Source: Stutzerimonas stutzeri
Lineage (GTDB): Bacteria; Pseudomonadota; Gammaproteobacteria; Pseudomonadales; Pseudomonadaceae
Assembly (NCBI RefSeq): GCF_009789555.1
Contig: NZ_CP046902.1
Coordinates: 980,001 to 1,044,000, forward strand
Direction: 5' to 3'
DNA length: 64,000 bases
The notes under the pieces were generated by a model that saw only the letters and a program-made list of their open reading frames with translations, was not told where the DNA came from and did no database searches. Below, piece by piece: positions 8,006 to 17,428 of this stretch; positions within the stretch are counted from its first letter, which is position 1, and each line of letters opens with the position of its first letter. The translations under genes and the position numbers were made by a program.

Positions 8006-8839
8006 TCAGGCGTTCTGGCGGATGCCTGCGACCAGCCATGGCTGGTTTTCGCCCTGCGCACGTTCCATGCGCCAGCTTTCGCTGAAGGGCTCGCCCTGAT
8101 CGAAGCGCGAGTTCTTCGACACGCCAACGAAGGTCAGGGTGGCGATGGTCTTCTCGGCCTGATCGTCCACGCCGTCAAGCTGGATCTGCAGATCATCGAC
8201 GTAGGTGGACTGATAAGCCTCGCCGATCTCGGCACGTTCGCGCTTGAGGAACTCGAACAATTGCGGCGTGACGAACTCGGCGATCTTGTCCATTTCGTTG
8301 GCGTCCCAGTGCTGTTGCAGGGACATGAAGTGCTCGCGTGCCGCGGCGACGAAGCTCTGCTCGTTGAACCAGGCGGGTGCGTTGATCACGGGCGCGGCGA
8401 GGGGCGCTGCGCTGCTTCCGAAAATCGGGTTCTGCGTCGGCATCTCGCGCTGCATGGGTGCATGCCCGGCAACAGCGGGTTGCTGCTGACGACGGCGCGC
8501 CGCGAGGAAGCGGAACAGCAGGAAGGCGATCAGGCCGAAGATCAGGATATCCATGAACTGGATGCCCTCGAATCCGTCACCCATGAACATCGAAGCAAGC
8601 AGGCCACCGGCGGCGAGACCTGCCAGCGGGCCGAGCCAGCGCGATGCGCCGCTGGCGGCGGCAGGGGTCTGACGGCCTGCCTGGTTTGGCGCAGCCTGGG
8701 TCTGTTGTGGCGCCTGGCGGGTCTGATGGCTGGGTGCCGAGCCGAAGCTCTTGCCGCCGCCGAAGCGCTTGGCATGGACGTCGAGACTGAACGTCAGGCT
8801 GATACACAGCGCCATAAAAATGCTGAGCACACGTTGCAT
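8006..8839 (-). CDS. Tim44/TimA-like domain membrane protein
   Basis: A 277-residue protein with an N-terminal signal or anchor segment (MQRVLSIFMALCISLTFSL), a Gln/Pro/Ala-rich linker beginning KRFGGGKSFGSAPS, then two hydrophobic segments around residues 85-130, followed by basic residues. The C-terminal ~140 residues form a Tim44-like domain: FNEQSFVAAAREHFMSLQQHWD, then FVTPQLFEFLKRE and a final SESWRMERAQGENQPWLVAGI. This family is common in proteobacteria and its role is poorly known. The start was chosen at the ATG that begins the signal segment; an upstream in-frame extension is not protein-like. Confidence 0.85.
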   Translation of the reverse strand: MQRVLSIFMALCISLTFSLDVHAKRFGGGKSFGSAPSHQTRQAPQQTQAAPNQAGRQTPAAASGASRWLGPLAGLAAGGLLASMFMGDGFEGIQFMDILIFGLIAFLLFRFLAARRRQQQPAVAGHAPMQREMPTQNPIFGSSAAPLAAPVINAPAWFNEQSFVAAAREHFMSLQQHWDANEMDKIAEFVTPQLFEFLKRERAEIGEAYQSTYVDDLQIQLDGVDDQAEKTIATLTFVGVSKNSRFDQGEPFSESWRMERAQGENQPWLVAGIRQNA

Positions 8840-8973
8840 TGGGTAGTCCTGGGTTGGTGGAGATACGTAGCAGATGGTGCACGGCCCGGTCCGGGCGCGC
8901 CAGTTGCAGAGTGTTTCGGGCTTTTGCTTCGCTGCGCTTGTTGGCCTCGGCCGCAAGCGCAGCGGTCGCTGGA

Positions 8974-10083
8974 TCAGCGCCAGTTATACAGTTCTTTTTC
9001 GGAAATCTCGTGCATCGGCTTGACCTGGGCCTGGAATGCCTTCATCGATGCCCAGATGCGACCGTTCAGCTCGCTTTGTGCGGCCAGTTCGCCCAGCACC
9101 ACGTCGGACTGTTCGCGCATGGCGGCCAGCACGTCGTCGGGGAATCGCTTGAGTTGCGCGCCCTGCTGCTTGAGCTGCTCGAGGGCCAGGGCGTTGTTAT
9201 AGACGTAGTCGTCGATCATGTCGCGGCTGGCGGCAAGGGCGGCTTCGGTGAGGATCGCGCGCAGGTCGTCCGGCAGGCTGTCCAGGGCCTTCTGGTTGAT
9301 CAGCAGTTCAAGCACGGCCTGGGGCTCCTGCCAGCCAGGGTAGTAGTAGTACTTGGCGGCCTTGTGCAGGCCGAAGGCGAGATCGTTGTAAGGGCTGACC
9401 CAGTCGGTGGCGTCGATCGCGCCGGTCTGCAGCGCAGTGAAGACTTCACCGCCCGGCATGTTGACGGTGGTCGCACCGAGCCGGCTGAGCACTTCGCCGC
9501 CCAGGCCGGGCGTGCGGATCTTCAGGCCCTGCAGGTCGGCCAGGGAGTTGATTTCCTTGTTGAACCAGCCGCCCATCTGCATGCCGGTGTTACCCACGAC
9601 CATGGGTTTGACGCCATAGGGGGCGTAGGCTTCGTCCCAGAACTTCTGGCCTTCGCCGCGGGTCAGCCAGGCGTTCATTTCACTGGTCGACAGGCCGAAC
9701 GGGACCGACGTGAAGAACTGCGCGGTGGGGACCTTGCCTTTCCAGTAGTAGGCGGCGCCGTGACCGAGTTCGGCGGTGCCGCGCGAGACGGCGTCGAAAA
9801 CTTCGAGGGCCGGTACCAGCTCACCGGCGGCATAGACCTTGATGGTCAGCCGGCCATCGCTCATGGCGTTGACACGCTCGGCCAGCCGCTGGGCGGCAGT
9901 GCCCAGGCCTGGATAGTTCTTCGGCCAGGCGGTGACCATCTTCCAGTTGAAGGTCTTCGGCGCTTCGCTGGCGGCGGACTTCGGCTCGGCGGTGGATTCG
10001 ACTTTCTTCTCATCGTTGCAGCCCGCGAGCGTGAGCGATGCGAGCAGGGCAGCGGCAGCACCAAACAAGTGACGGCGTTTCAT
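8974..10083 (-). CDS. TRAP transporter substrate-binding protein, lipoprotein (orphan)
   Basis: A 369-residue extracytoplasmic binding protein of the DctP/TakP group, the kind that binds 2-oxo acids or other carboxylates. It begins MKRRHLFGAAAALLASLTLAGC, with a twin-Arg-free lipobox LAGC, so it is probably anchored to a membrane. Family features include FNWKMVTAWPKNYPGLGTAAQ, the carboxylate-binding region around GLKIRTPG, and TALQTGAIDATDWVSPYND. The membrane subunits DctQ and DctM are not adjacent: uvrD lies upstream and the Tim44 gene downstream, so it must work with a permease encoded elsewhere. A perfect palindrome lies 46 bases before the start. Confidence 0.9.
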   Translation of the reverse strand: MKRRHLFGAAAALLASLTLAGCNDEKKVESTAEPKSAASEAPKTFNWKMVTAWPKNYPGLGTAAQRLAERVNAMSDGRLTIKVYAAGELVPALEVFDAVSRGTAELGHGAAYYWKGKVPTAQFFTSVPFGLSTSEMNAWLTRGEGQKFWDEAYAPYGVKPMVVGNTGMQMGGWFNKEINSLADLQGLKIRTPGLGGEVLSRLGATTVNMPGGEVFTALQTGAIDATDWVSPYNDLAFGLHKAAKYYYYPGWQEPQAVLELLINQKALDSLPDDLRAILTEAALAASRDMIDDYVYNNALALEQLKQQGAQLKRFPDDVLAAMREQSDVVLGELAAQSELNGRIWASMKAFQAQVKPMHEISEKELYNWR

Positions 10084-10128
10084 GAATGGCTAGTTCCTTT
10101 GGCGAATTTTATTAGTATCGATACAGGT

Positions 10129-10142
10129 TGACGTATACGTCA
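10129..10142. promoter_or_regulatory. perfect 14-base palindrome TGACGTATACGTCA
   Basis: It sits between the stop of uvrD (which it overlaps by three bases) and the start of the TRAP binding protein. It contains the same CGTATACG core as the three sites in the hydroxyproline locus, but different flanks. It could be a GntR-type operator for the TRAP gene. One chance occurrence of an 8-base palindrome in 64 kb is not unexpected. Confidence 0.35.
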
Positions 10143-12332
10143 GAGCGGTTCGAGTTTGGCATAACTGAGCATCAACCACTTGCTTCCTTCGCTCTCGAAA
10201 TTCACTTGCACCCGCGCTTGAGCGCCGGAACCTTCGAAATTGAGGATGGTGCCCTCGCCAAACAGGGAGTGGCGCACGCGCTGGCCGAGGTTGAACGGCG
10301 TTTCCGGCACGTTGGCGCCATCGAACAGCGAACCGCCGCTCATGCCTCGGCTGTTGAAGCTGCGACTGACGGTATTGCTCAGGCGCACTTCGCTGACCAG
10401 TGCCGGTGGCAGTTCGCGAACGAAGCGCGAAATCTTGTTGTAGGTCTCGGTGCCATACAACCGCCGGGTTTCGGCATAGGTGATGATCAACTGCTGCATG
10501 GCACGGGTGATGCCGACGTAGGCCAGGCGGCGTTCTTCCTCGAGACGCCCGGGTTCTTCAAGGCTCATCTTGTGCGGGAACAGTCCTTCCTCCATGCCCA
10601 CCAGGAACACCAGCGGGAATTCGAGGCCCTTGGCGCTGTGCAGGGTCATCAACTGCACGCTGTCCTCATGGTCGCCGGCCTGCTGTTCGCCGGCTTCCAG
10701 CGAGGCGTGGTCGAGAAAGGCGGCGAGCGGCGTCTGCTCGTCTTCTTCGTCTTCGCTGTAGTTGTCGAAGGCGCGCGCAGCGGAAACCAGTTCCTCGAGG
10801 TTTTCAATCCGCGCCTGGGCTTTTTCGCCCTTTTCGTCACGGTGATAGGCGAGCAGGCCGGACTGCTCGATGACCAGCTGCGCCATGTTGTGCAACTGCA
10901 TGCCTTCGACTTTCAGGGCAAGGGTGTCGATCAGTTCGACGAAACCGTTCAGCGCGCTGGCCGCACGGCCGGATACCACCTTGGTGCCGACCGCCTGGTG
11001 CAGCGCGGCCCACATCGAGGTGCCTTGCTGGCGCGCCAACTGGCGCAGGCACTCGACGGTTTTTTCGCCAATGCCACGCGCGGGCACGTTGATCACCCGT
11101 TCCAGCGCCGCGTCGTTGTCGCGGGTCTGGATCAGGCGCAGGTAGGCCATGGCGTTCTTGATCTCGGCGCGCTCGAAGAAGCGTTGGCCGCCGTAGATGC
11201 GGTAGGGAATGCGCTCACGCAGCAGCGCTTCTTCGAGTACCCGCGATTGAGCGTTGGAGCGGTAGAGGATGGCGATCTCGCTGCGCGCCAGGCCTTCCTT
11301 GCGGATCGCACTCTCGATGCTTTCGACCACGTAGCGCGCTTCGTCGTGCTCGTTGAAGGCGGCGTACAGGCTGATCGGCTCGCCCTCGCAGCCCTCGGTC
11401 CAGAGTTCTTTGCCCAGGCGTCCCTGGTTGTTGGCGATCAGCGCGTTGGCCGCCTTGAGGATGCAGGCGGTGGAGCGGTAGTTCTGTTCCAGGCGAATGG
11501 TTTCGGCGTCGCGGAAGTCTTCGCTGAACTGGTGCAGGTTCTCCACGCGCGCGCCGCGCCAGCCGTAGATCGACTGGTCGTCGTCGCCCACCACCATCAG
11601 GCTGTCGCCACCCTTGGCCAGCAGGCGCAACCAGGCGTACTGCACGGCGTTGGTGTCCTGGAATTCGTCGACCAGGATATGGCGGAAGCGTCGTTGGTAG
11701 TGATCGAGCAGGCCGGGATTGTCGCGCCACAGGTCCAGCGCCCGCAGCAGCAGTTCGGAGAAGTCGATGACACCGGCTCGGGCACAGGCTTCTTCGTAGG
11801 CCTGGTAGATGCTCAACATCGTCGCCAGGAACAGGTCGCCGCTGGGCTGGATGTGCTTGGGCCGCAGCCCTTCGTCCTTCTGGCCGTTGATCCACCACTG
11901 GGCCTGGCGCGCCGGCCAGCGCTGCTCATCGAGGCCGAGCTCGCGAATGACCCGCTTGACCAGGCGCTGCTGGTCGTCGGAATCGAGAATCTGGAAGTTC
12001 TGCGCCAGCTTCGCTTCCTGCCAGTGCGCGCGCAGCAGGCGATGCGCCAGGCCGTGGAAGGTGCCGACCCACATCCCCTGCGGGTTGACCTTCATCAGTT
12101 GCTCGATGCGCTGGCGCATCTCGGCTGCTGCCTTGTTGGTGAAGGTGACCGACAGGATCGAGTGCAGCGAGGCGCGTTCGACCTGATGCAGCCAGGCGAT
12201 ACGGTGCACCAGCACGCGGGTCTTGCCCGAGCCGGCGCCGGCCAGGACCAGTTGACGCCCCAGCGGCGCGGCAACGGCCTGGCGCTGTGCATCGTTGAGG
12301 GAATTCAGGAGGAGGGAGAGATCGTCATGCAT
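10140..12332 (-). CDS. uvrD: DNA helicase II UvrD
   Basis: A superfamily 1 3'-5' DNA helicase for nucleotide excision and mismatch repair, about 730 residues as usual. Motifs in order: Q-motif NDAQRQAV, Walker A AGAGSGKTR, Walker B VDEFQDTN, motif III GDDDQSIYGWRGA, motif IV LEQNYRST, and motif V/VI LMTLHSAKGLEFP and VGITRA. The C-terminal tail that binds MutL/UvrB partners is present (FNLGQRVRHSLFGEGTILNFEGSG). The start is taken at MHDDLSLLLNSLNDAQ; another ATG three codons upstream is equally possible. Single gene, with its promoter probably in the ~200-base gap shared with the divergent GGDEF/EAL gene. Confidence 0.96.
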   Translation of the reverse strand: MHDDLSLLLNSLNDAQRQAVAAPLGRQLVLAGAGSGKTRVLVHRIAWLHQVERASLHSILSVTFTNKAAAEMRQRIEQLMKVNPQGMWVGTFHGLAHRLLRAHWQEAKLAQNFQILDSDDQQRLVKRVIRELGLDEQRWPARQAQWWINGQKDEGLRPKHIQPSGDLFLATMLSIYQAYEEACARAGVIDFSELLLRALDLWRDNPGLLDHYQRRFRHILVDEFQDTNAVQYAWLRLLAKGGDSLMVVGDDDQSIYGWRGARVENLHQFSEDFRDAETIRLEQNYRSTACILKAANALIANNQGRLGKELWTEGCEGEPISLYAAFNEHDEARYVVESIESAIRKEGLARSEIAILYRSNAQSRVLEEALLRERIPYRIYGGQRFFERAEIKNAMAYLRLIQTRDNDAALERVINVPARGIGEKTVECLRQLARQQGTSMWAALHQAVGTKVVSGRAASALNGFVELIDTLALKVEGMQLHNMAQLVIEQSGLLAYHRDEKGEKAQARIENLEELVSAARAFDNYSEDEEDEQTPLAAFLDHASLEAGEQQAGDHEDSVQLMTLHSAKGLEFPLVFLVGMEEGLFPHKMSLEEPGRLEEERRLAYVGITRAMQQLIITYAETRRLYGTETYNKISRFVRELPPALVSEVRLSNTVSRSFNSRGMSGGSLFDGANVPETPFNLGQRVRHSLFGEGTILNFEGSGAQARVQVNFESEGSKWLMLSYAKLEPL

Positions 12333-12543
12333 GGCGCCCATTCTATCCGCAAATGGGTCCGGCTCGCTCGCGCAACGGACGGGTGCCCATGCAGTCCGTA
12401 TCGGGGGTGTCCGCCTGGCGCGTTTGCGCAGCCGTTCTCGTTCGTTGGTCGGATCGGGCTATTGCCGGACCTAGCAACGTGCCATCATCGGGCCGTGGCT
12501 GCAGCGCCTTTACGCCCTTCCAGACACTCCATAACAAGAACGC

Positions 12544-15387
12544 ATGATGATCGATTCTGCCCAATCAACCCCATCGGTGTCACTGGCCACGGAGAATAAG
12601 GCCGCTCTCGACGTCGCCGACCTCATTCTGCGCACCGAGCGCACACGCTTGCTCTATCAGGGCTCGCGGGTCTCGCTGCTGCTGCTGATGCTGGCCAGTC
12701 TGGCGTGCGTCGGGCTGCTCTGGGGCAGGGCGCCGCTGCTGGAACTGACGCTGTGGTCGGGGTGGACGCTGTTGCTGGCGCTGCTGCGGCTGCATCAGGC
12801 CATTGCCTTCGACCGGGCCGGCGAGAGCGACCAGCAACGTCCGCATTGGCGTCACGCCTTTCTGCTGGGCAGTGCCGCAACAGCGCTGACACTGTTCTAT
12901 GCCATCGTGACACTGATTCCCGGCGACGATTTTCTGCTGCAAACGCTTCTTTATGGGGCGATCGGCTCGGTGATCATTGCCGGTAGCGTCACGACGGGCG
13001 TTTCAATGGCCGCGTTTGTGGCGCTGGCCCTTCCCAGCCTGCTGCCTTCGGCCATCGTATTGTTGAGCAGCGATCAGGCCTTGCAGCAAGGCTGGGGCGT
13101 GCTGAGCTGCATCGTCCTGGTCATGCTCAGCATGATCGCCTGGCAAACCAGCCGCCTGCAGACGGCGAGCGTGCAGCAGCGCTGTCACAACCAGCAGCTG
13201 ATTGCGCGTCTTCAGCACATGCGCGGCGAGGCGATCCAGCTGAACGGCAAGCTGGCGCGCGAGATCGAGCAGCGCCGCCACGCCGAAAACCGCCTCCGTG
13301 AAGCCTACGACGGGCTCGAGCAGCGCGTGGCCGAACGCACCGAGGAACTGCGCGAAAGCGAAGCCCAACTGACCCTGGCGCTCGAAGCCAGCGGGTTGGG
13401 CCTGTGGGACTGGGACCTTGCGCATGGCGAGGTCCACCATTCGCGCATGGAGGTCGTCTTCGGTATCGGCAAAAGCGACCAGGCGCGTCTAATCGACCCG
13501 CAGCGACCGAAAGTGCACGCCGATGATCTGCCACGCGTGCGCCAGCAAATCGTCGCCCACCTGAAGGGCGAAACCGAGCTTTATACGGTGCGGTACCGCG
13601 CGACCCAGCCCGACGGCAGCTGCATCTGGATCGAGGATCGCGGACGCGTCATCGAGCGTGATGCCAAGGGGCGGGCGCTACGGATGATCGGCACGCGCCG
13701 CGATATCAGCGAAGCGCATCGGCAGGCCGAGCAACAGCGCCTGGCCGCGACCGTCTTCGAGGCCGCGGGCGAGGGTATGGCGATCATGGACGCGGAGTTC
13801 CGCCTGCTGGCCGTCAACGATGCCTGCTGTGCCTTGTCCGGCTATGAACGCGAAGAGCTCATCGGCCACAGCGTCGCCCGGCTGGCGAATTCCGAGGACA
13901 GCCGCCAGCAGTACGCAACGATCCGCGAATGCCTGATGCGTGACGGACGCTGGCAGGGCGAGCTGATCGAGACGCGCAAGAATGGCGAGGTCTACCCGCA
14001 ATGGGCTCAGTTGCATGTGGTCCGCGATAGCCAAGGCAGCGTCAGCCATGTGGTGGCGTTCGTTTCGGACATCGGGGTTCGGCGACAGGTCGAGGAACGC
14101 CTGCGCTATCTGACGCATTTCGATGAACTCACCGGCCTGGCCAATCGCAGCCTGCTCAAGGCGCGCCTGCATGCGGCCTGCGAACGGGTGCGCAACAGTA
14201 ACCGCGGTTTGGCGGTGCTCTACGTCGACCTCGACCGTTTCAAGGTGCTCAACCAGAGCCTGGGCCACGAGGCGGCCGACCAGCTTTTGCGTGAAATCTC
14301 CCGGCGGCTGTCGCATACCTTCTCCGATGCGGACACCATCGCGCGGCTGTCGGGCGACGAGTTCGTGGTGGTGCTCGAAGGTTATGGCAGCCTGTCGACG
14401 CTCGCGCACAGTGGTAGCCGCCTGCTGGCGCGCATCAGCAAGCCGGTGCTGGTCGATGGCCAGGAACTGGTGGTCAGTGCGTCCATCGGCGTCAGCCTGA
14501 TGCCCGACAATGCGCGCGAAGCCACGACCCTGCTGTTGCAGGCGAACATGGCGATGCAGCATGCCAAACACGTCGGTGGCAACACGCTGCAGTTCTTTAC
14601 CGAGCGCCTGCAGAGCTCCGGCCTGGAAAACCTGAAGCTGGAAAACCAGTTACGCCGCGCGCTCGAAGAAGGGCAGCTGGAGGTGTTCTACCAGCCGCGG
14701 CTGAACGTGGTGGACGACTGCCTGGAGGCCGCCGAGGCGCTGGTGCGCTGGCGGCATCCGCAGCAGGGGTTGATCGCGCCGAACGATTTCATCCCCTTGG
14801 CCGAAGAGACCGGGTTGATCATTCCGCTGGGCGAGTTCGTTCTTCGCGAGGCCTGCCGGCAGGCGCGTCAATGGCAGTCGGACGGGCTGGCCGCCATCCG
14901 GGTTTCGGTGAATCTCTCGGTGAAACAACTGCGCCAGGGCAATCTCGTCAGCCTGGTGCGCCAGGTCCTGGAGGACACCGGGCTGCCGCCGGACATGCTC
15001 GAGCTGGAGCTGACCGAAAGCCTGTTGCTCGACGACATCGACAACGCCGTCGCCATCAGTCGGCAGCTGCGCGCGCTGGGCGTGAAGCTGGCGATCGACG
15101 ACTTCGGCACAGGCTATTCCTCGCTGAGCTACCTGAAACGCTTTCCGGTGGATTTCGTAAAGATCGACCGCTCGTTCATCTCGGAGCTGGGGCAGTTCGA
15201 GGAAGACGCGGCCATCGTTCGCGCGATTATCGCCATGGTCCACAGCCTGGAACTCAAGGTCGTCGCAGAGGGAGTCGAGACGCAGGCCCAGATGGATTTT
15301 CTCAAGGCACACCGCTGCGATGAGGTCCAGGGCTACCTGATCAGCCGACCGGTGCCGGCCGATCAGTTCGCGGCGTTGCTGGCCTGA
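12544..15387 (+). CDS. membrane PAS-GGDEF-EAL protein (cyclic di-GMP turnover)
   Basis: A 947-residue protein with about six membrane segments in the first 210 residues, a coiled-coil linker (LAREIEQRRHAENRLREAYD), two PAS/PAC domains (about 275-400 and 400-515), a GGDEF domain with the motif written SGDEF at 603-607, and an EAL domain with the signature E731-A-L-V-R-W. The EAL domain keeps the usual metal-binding stretches (SVNLSVKQL, LTESLL, IDDFGTGYSSL, KIDRSF, AEGVET), so phosphodiesterase activity is likely. The Ser in place of the first Gly makes cyclase activity doubtful. The gene has the same neighbours as its P. aeruginosa counterpart (uvrD upstream). Start may be either of two adjacent ATG codons. 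Confidence 0.93.
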   Translation: MMIDSAQSTPSVSLATENKAALDVADLILRTERTRLLYQGSRVSLLLLMLASLACVGLLWGRAPLLELTLWSGWTLLLALLRLHQAIAFDRAGESDQQRPHWRHAFLLGSAATALTLFYAIVTLIPGDDFLLQTLLYGAIGSVIIAGSVTTGVSMAAFVALALPSLLPSAIVLLSSDQALQQGWGVLSCIVLVMLSMIAWQTSRLQTASVQQRCHNQQLIARLQHMRGEAIQLNGKLAREIEQRRHAENRLREAYDGLEQRVAERTEELRESEAQLTLALEASGLGLWDWDLAHGEVHHSRMEVVFGIGKSDQARLIDPQRPKVHADDLPRVRQQIVAHLKGETELYTVRYRATQPDGSCIWIEDRGRVIERDAKGRALRMIGTRRDISEAHRQAEQQRLAATVFEAAGEGMAIMDAEFRLLAVNDACCALSGYEREELIGHSVARLANSEDSRQQYATIRECLMRDGRWQGELIETRKNGEVYPQWAQLHVVRDSQGSVSHVVAFVSDIGVRRQVEERLRYLTHFDELTGLANRSLLKARLHAACERVRNSNRGLAVLYVDLDRFKVLNQSLGHEAADQLLREISRRLSHTFSDADTIARLSGDEFVVVLEGYGSLSTLAHSGSRLLARISKPVLVDGQELVVSASIGVSLMPDNAREATTLLLQANMAMQHAKHVGGNTLQFFTERLQSSGLENLKLENQLRRALEEGQLEVFYQPRLNVVDDCLEAAEALVRWRHPQQGLIAPNDFIPLAEETGLIIPLGEFVLREACRQARQWQSDGLAAIRVSVNLSVKQLRQGNLVSLVRQVLEDTGLPPDMLELELTESLLLDDIDNAVAISRQLRALGVKLAIDDFGTGYSSLSYLKRFPVDFVKIDRSFISELGQFEEDAAIVRAIIAMVHSLELKVVAEGVETQAQMDFLKAHRCDEVQGYLISRPVPADQFAALLA

Positions 15388-15390
15388 CGC

Positions 15391-15424
15391 GGCGCTCGCC
15401 GTGAGCGCCGGGGCAGCGCTGCCC
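15391..15424. terminator. two adjacent hairpins between convergent genes
   Basis: GGCGCTC-gccgt-GAGCGCC (15391-15409) is followed by the palindrome GGGCAGCGCTGCCC (15411-15424). They lie between the stops of the GGDEF/EAL gene and the convergent U32 peptidase gene. No T run is seen on either strand, so factor-independent termination is uncertain. Confidence 0.4.
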
Positions 15425-15426
15425 GG

Positions 15427-16782
15427 TCAGCCTCGGGTGGTTCCACCTTCGAGCTCGCGCATCAACAGGGCGTATTGCAGCTCCACGCCCTCGGGCACCG
15501 GCAGATAGACGGTATGACCATCGCCCGGAGCGACCTCGATGGACCCGCCGCGGCCGTTCTCCAGCGCGTCCAGGCGCAGGTTGAGATTGCCCTGCGGGGT
15601 CATCAGCTCCAATCGATCGCCGACGGCGAAGCGGTTCTTGACGATGACCTCGGCCAGTCCGTTGCGCCGCTCGCCGGTCAGCTCGCCAACGAACTGCTGG
15701 CGTTCGGAAAGCGAGAATCCGCGTTCATAGTTCTGGTATTCGTCATGTACATGGCGGCGCAGAAAACCTTCGGTGTAGCCGCGATGGGCCAGCGACTCCA
15801 GGGTGTCCATCAACGATCGGTCGAAGGGCCGACCGGCGACCGCATCGTCGATGGCCTTGCGGTAGACCTGGGCGGTGCGTGCCACGTAATAGTGGGACTT
15901 GGTGCGGCCTTCGATCTTCAACGAATGAACGCCCATGCGCACCAGCCGCTCGACGTGCTGCACGGCGCGTAAATCCTTGGAATTCATGATGTAGGTGCCG
16001 TGCTCGTCCTCGAACGCCTCCATCAGTTCACCGGGGCGGCTGCTGTCCTCGAGCAGAAACACCCGGTCGGTCGGGGCGCCGGCACCCAGGGTCGGCTCGA
16101 TCTGCTGCACGGCAATCGGCGGGTATTGCTGGACGATATTGCCCAGCGCGTCTTCCTGGCCCTCGTGGGCCTTGTATTCCCAGCGGCATGCATTGGTGCA
16201 GGAGCCCTGGTTGGGGTCGCGCTTGTTGATATAGCCGGAGAGCAGGCAGCGGCCGGAATAGGCCATGCAGAGTGCGCCGTGGACGAAGACTTCCAGCTCC
16301 ATGGCGGGCACTTTTTCGCGGATCTCGGCGATTTCCTCCAGCGAAAGTTCGCGCGACAGGATCGCGCGGGTCAGGCCCTGCTGATGCCAGAACTCGACAC
16401 TGGCCCAGTTCACCGCGTTCGCCTGTACCGAGAGGTGAATGGTCATGTCCGGGAAGTGCTGGCGCACCAGCATGATCAGGCCGGGGTCGGACATGATGAG
16501 AGCGTCCGGCCCCATCGCGACCACCGGTTCCAGGTCCTTGATGAAGGTGCGCAACTTGGCGTTGTGCGGTGCGATATTGACCACCACGTAGAACTGCTTG
16601 CCCTGGCTGTGGGCCTCGTCGATTCCCCGCTTGAGGTTGGCGTGGTCGAATTCATTGTTGCGCACGCGCAGGCTGTAACGCGGCTGGCCCGCATAGACGG
16701 CATCGGCGCCGTAGGCAAAGGCGTAGCGCATGGATTTGAGGGTGCCGGCGGGCGAAAGCAGTTCGGTTCGCAAGGGGTTCAT
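15427..16782 (-). CDS. trhP: U32 peptidase-family tRNA hydroxylation protein TrhP (YegQ)
   Basis: A 451-residue protein of the U32 family. In E. coli the member YegQ/TrhP takes part in 5-hydroxyuridine formation at position 34 of tRNA, with prephenate as a cofactor source. The N terminus (LLSPAGTLKSMRYAFAYGADAVYAG) starts a TIM-barrel, and the conserved block MEVFVHGALCMAYSGRCLLSG with two Cys, then SCTNACRWEY with two more, would hold an iron-sulphur cluster. A C-terminal beta domain follows. In P. aeruginosa the orthologue also lies near uvrD and the GGDEF/EAL gene. Confidence 0.9.
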   Translation of the reverse strand: MNPLRTELLSPAGTLKSMRYAFAYGADAVYAGQPRYSLRVRNNEFDHANLKRGIDEAHSQGKQFYVVVNIAPHNAKLRTFIKDLEPVVAMGPDALIMSDPGLIMLVRQHFPDMTIHLSVQANAVNWASVEFWHQQGLTRAILSRELSLEEIAEIREKVPAMELEVFVHGALCMAYSGRCLLSGYINKRDPNQGSCTNACRWEYKAHEGQEDALGNIVQQYPPIAVQQIEPTLGAGAPTDRVFLLEDSSRPGELMEAFEDEHGTYIMNSKDLRAVQHVERLVRMGVHSLKIEGRTKSHYYVARTAQVYRKAIDDAVAGRPFDRSLMDTLESLAHRGYTEGFLRRHVHDEYQNYERGFSLSERQQFVGELTGERRNGLAEVIVKNRFAVGDRLELMTPQGNLNLRLDALENGRGGSIEVAPGDGHTVYLPVPEGVELQYALLMRELEGGTTRG

Positions 16783-16963
16783 GGTGCGGTGGCTCTGTAT
16801 ACCAACAAGGAAAGTGCGGATTCTACGGTGTTTGCCCGGTGCTTTTCGCCCCGCCAGATCAAGCGGGCGGCGAACTCTCGGGAAGGCCTTCAGTCACTGA
16901 AGAAGGGCTTGTGTCGCGATTCGATGCAAGCGAAACCGCCTTCACCCGGAGATCGTCATCGCC

Positions 16964-17425
16964 ATGAACGTGAAGCCCGTCGACCCGCGAGGCAGCCTGA
17001 ACGCCACGCTTCTGCTGGGGGTCGGCCTGATGGCGGCGGTGGACGAGATCGTATTTCACCAGATTCTGGCCTGGCATCATTTTTTCGATCGATCGACGCT
17101 GGCCGTCGCGCTGCTTTCCGACGGGCTGCTGCATGCCGCCGAGCTGCTGATGTTGGCCGCCGGCTTCTATCTGTTCGTCCAGCTCAGCCGCAGCCGGCGC
17201 GTGTCGCAACGGCATGCATGGGCGGGGCTGCTGGCAGGCGCGGGCGGCTTCCAGCTGTTCGATGGCATCATCAACCACAAACTGCTGCGCCTGCATCAGG
17301 TGCGTTACGTCGAGGATCTCTGGCTGTACGACCTGGCCTGGAACGGCTTCGGGGCGCTGCTGCTGATATCCGGGGTCCTGCTGTGGCGGCGTGCCCAGGT
17401 CGGCAGTCTGCAGACAAGCAGGTAA
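16964..17425 (+). CDS. DUF2243 four-helix membrane protein
   Basis: A 153-residue inner-membrane protein with four hydrophobic segments. The family signature is visible as LGVGLMAAVDEIVFHQILAWHHF near the N terminus and GGFQLFDGIINHKLLRLHQVR in the middle, with conserved His, Glu and Asp inside helices that suggest metal or haem contact. It is followed after three bases by the CtaG-like gene. The DUF2243/CtaG pair is common in proteobacteria, which suggests a role in copper delivery or oxidase assembly; that is inference. Confidence 0.85.
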   Translation: MNVKPVDPRGSLNATLLLGVGLMAAVDEIVFHQILAWHHFFDRSTLAVALLSDGLLHAAELLMLAAGFYLFVQLSRSRRVSQRHAWAGLLAGAGGFQLFDGIINHKLLRLHQVRYVEDLWLYDLAWNGFGALLLISGVLLWRRAQVGSLQTSR

Positions 17426-17428
17426 GCC

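Noticed and set aside
10128..12599. Plus-strand open frame of more than 800 codons across uvrD
   Set aside because: All helicase motifs lie on the minus strand; the plus-strand translation has no recognisable domain and mirrors uvrD codons.
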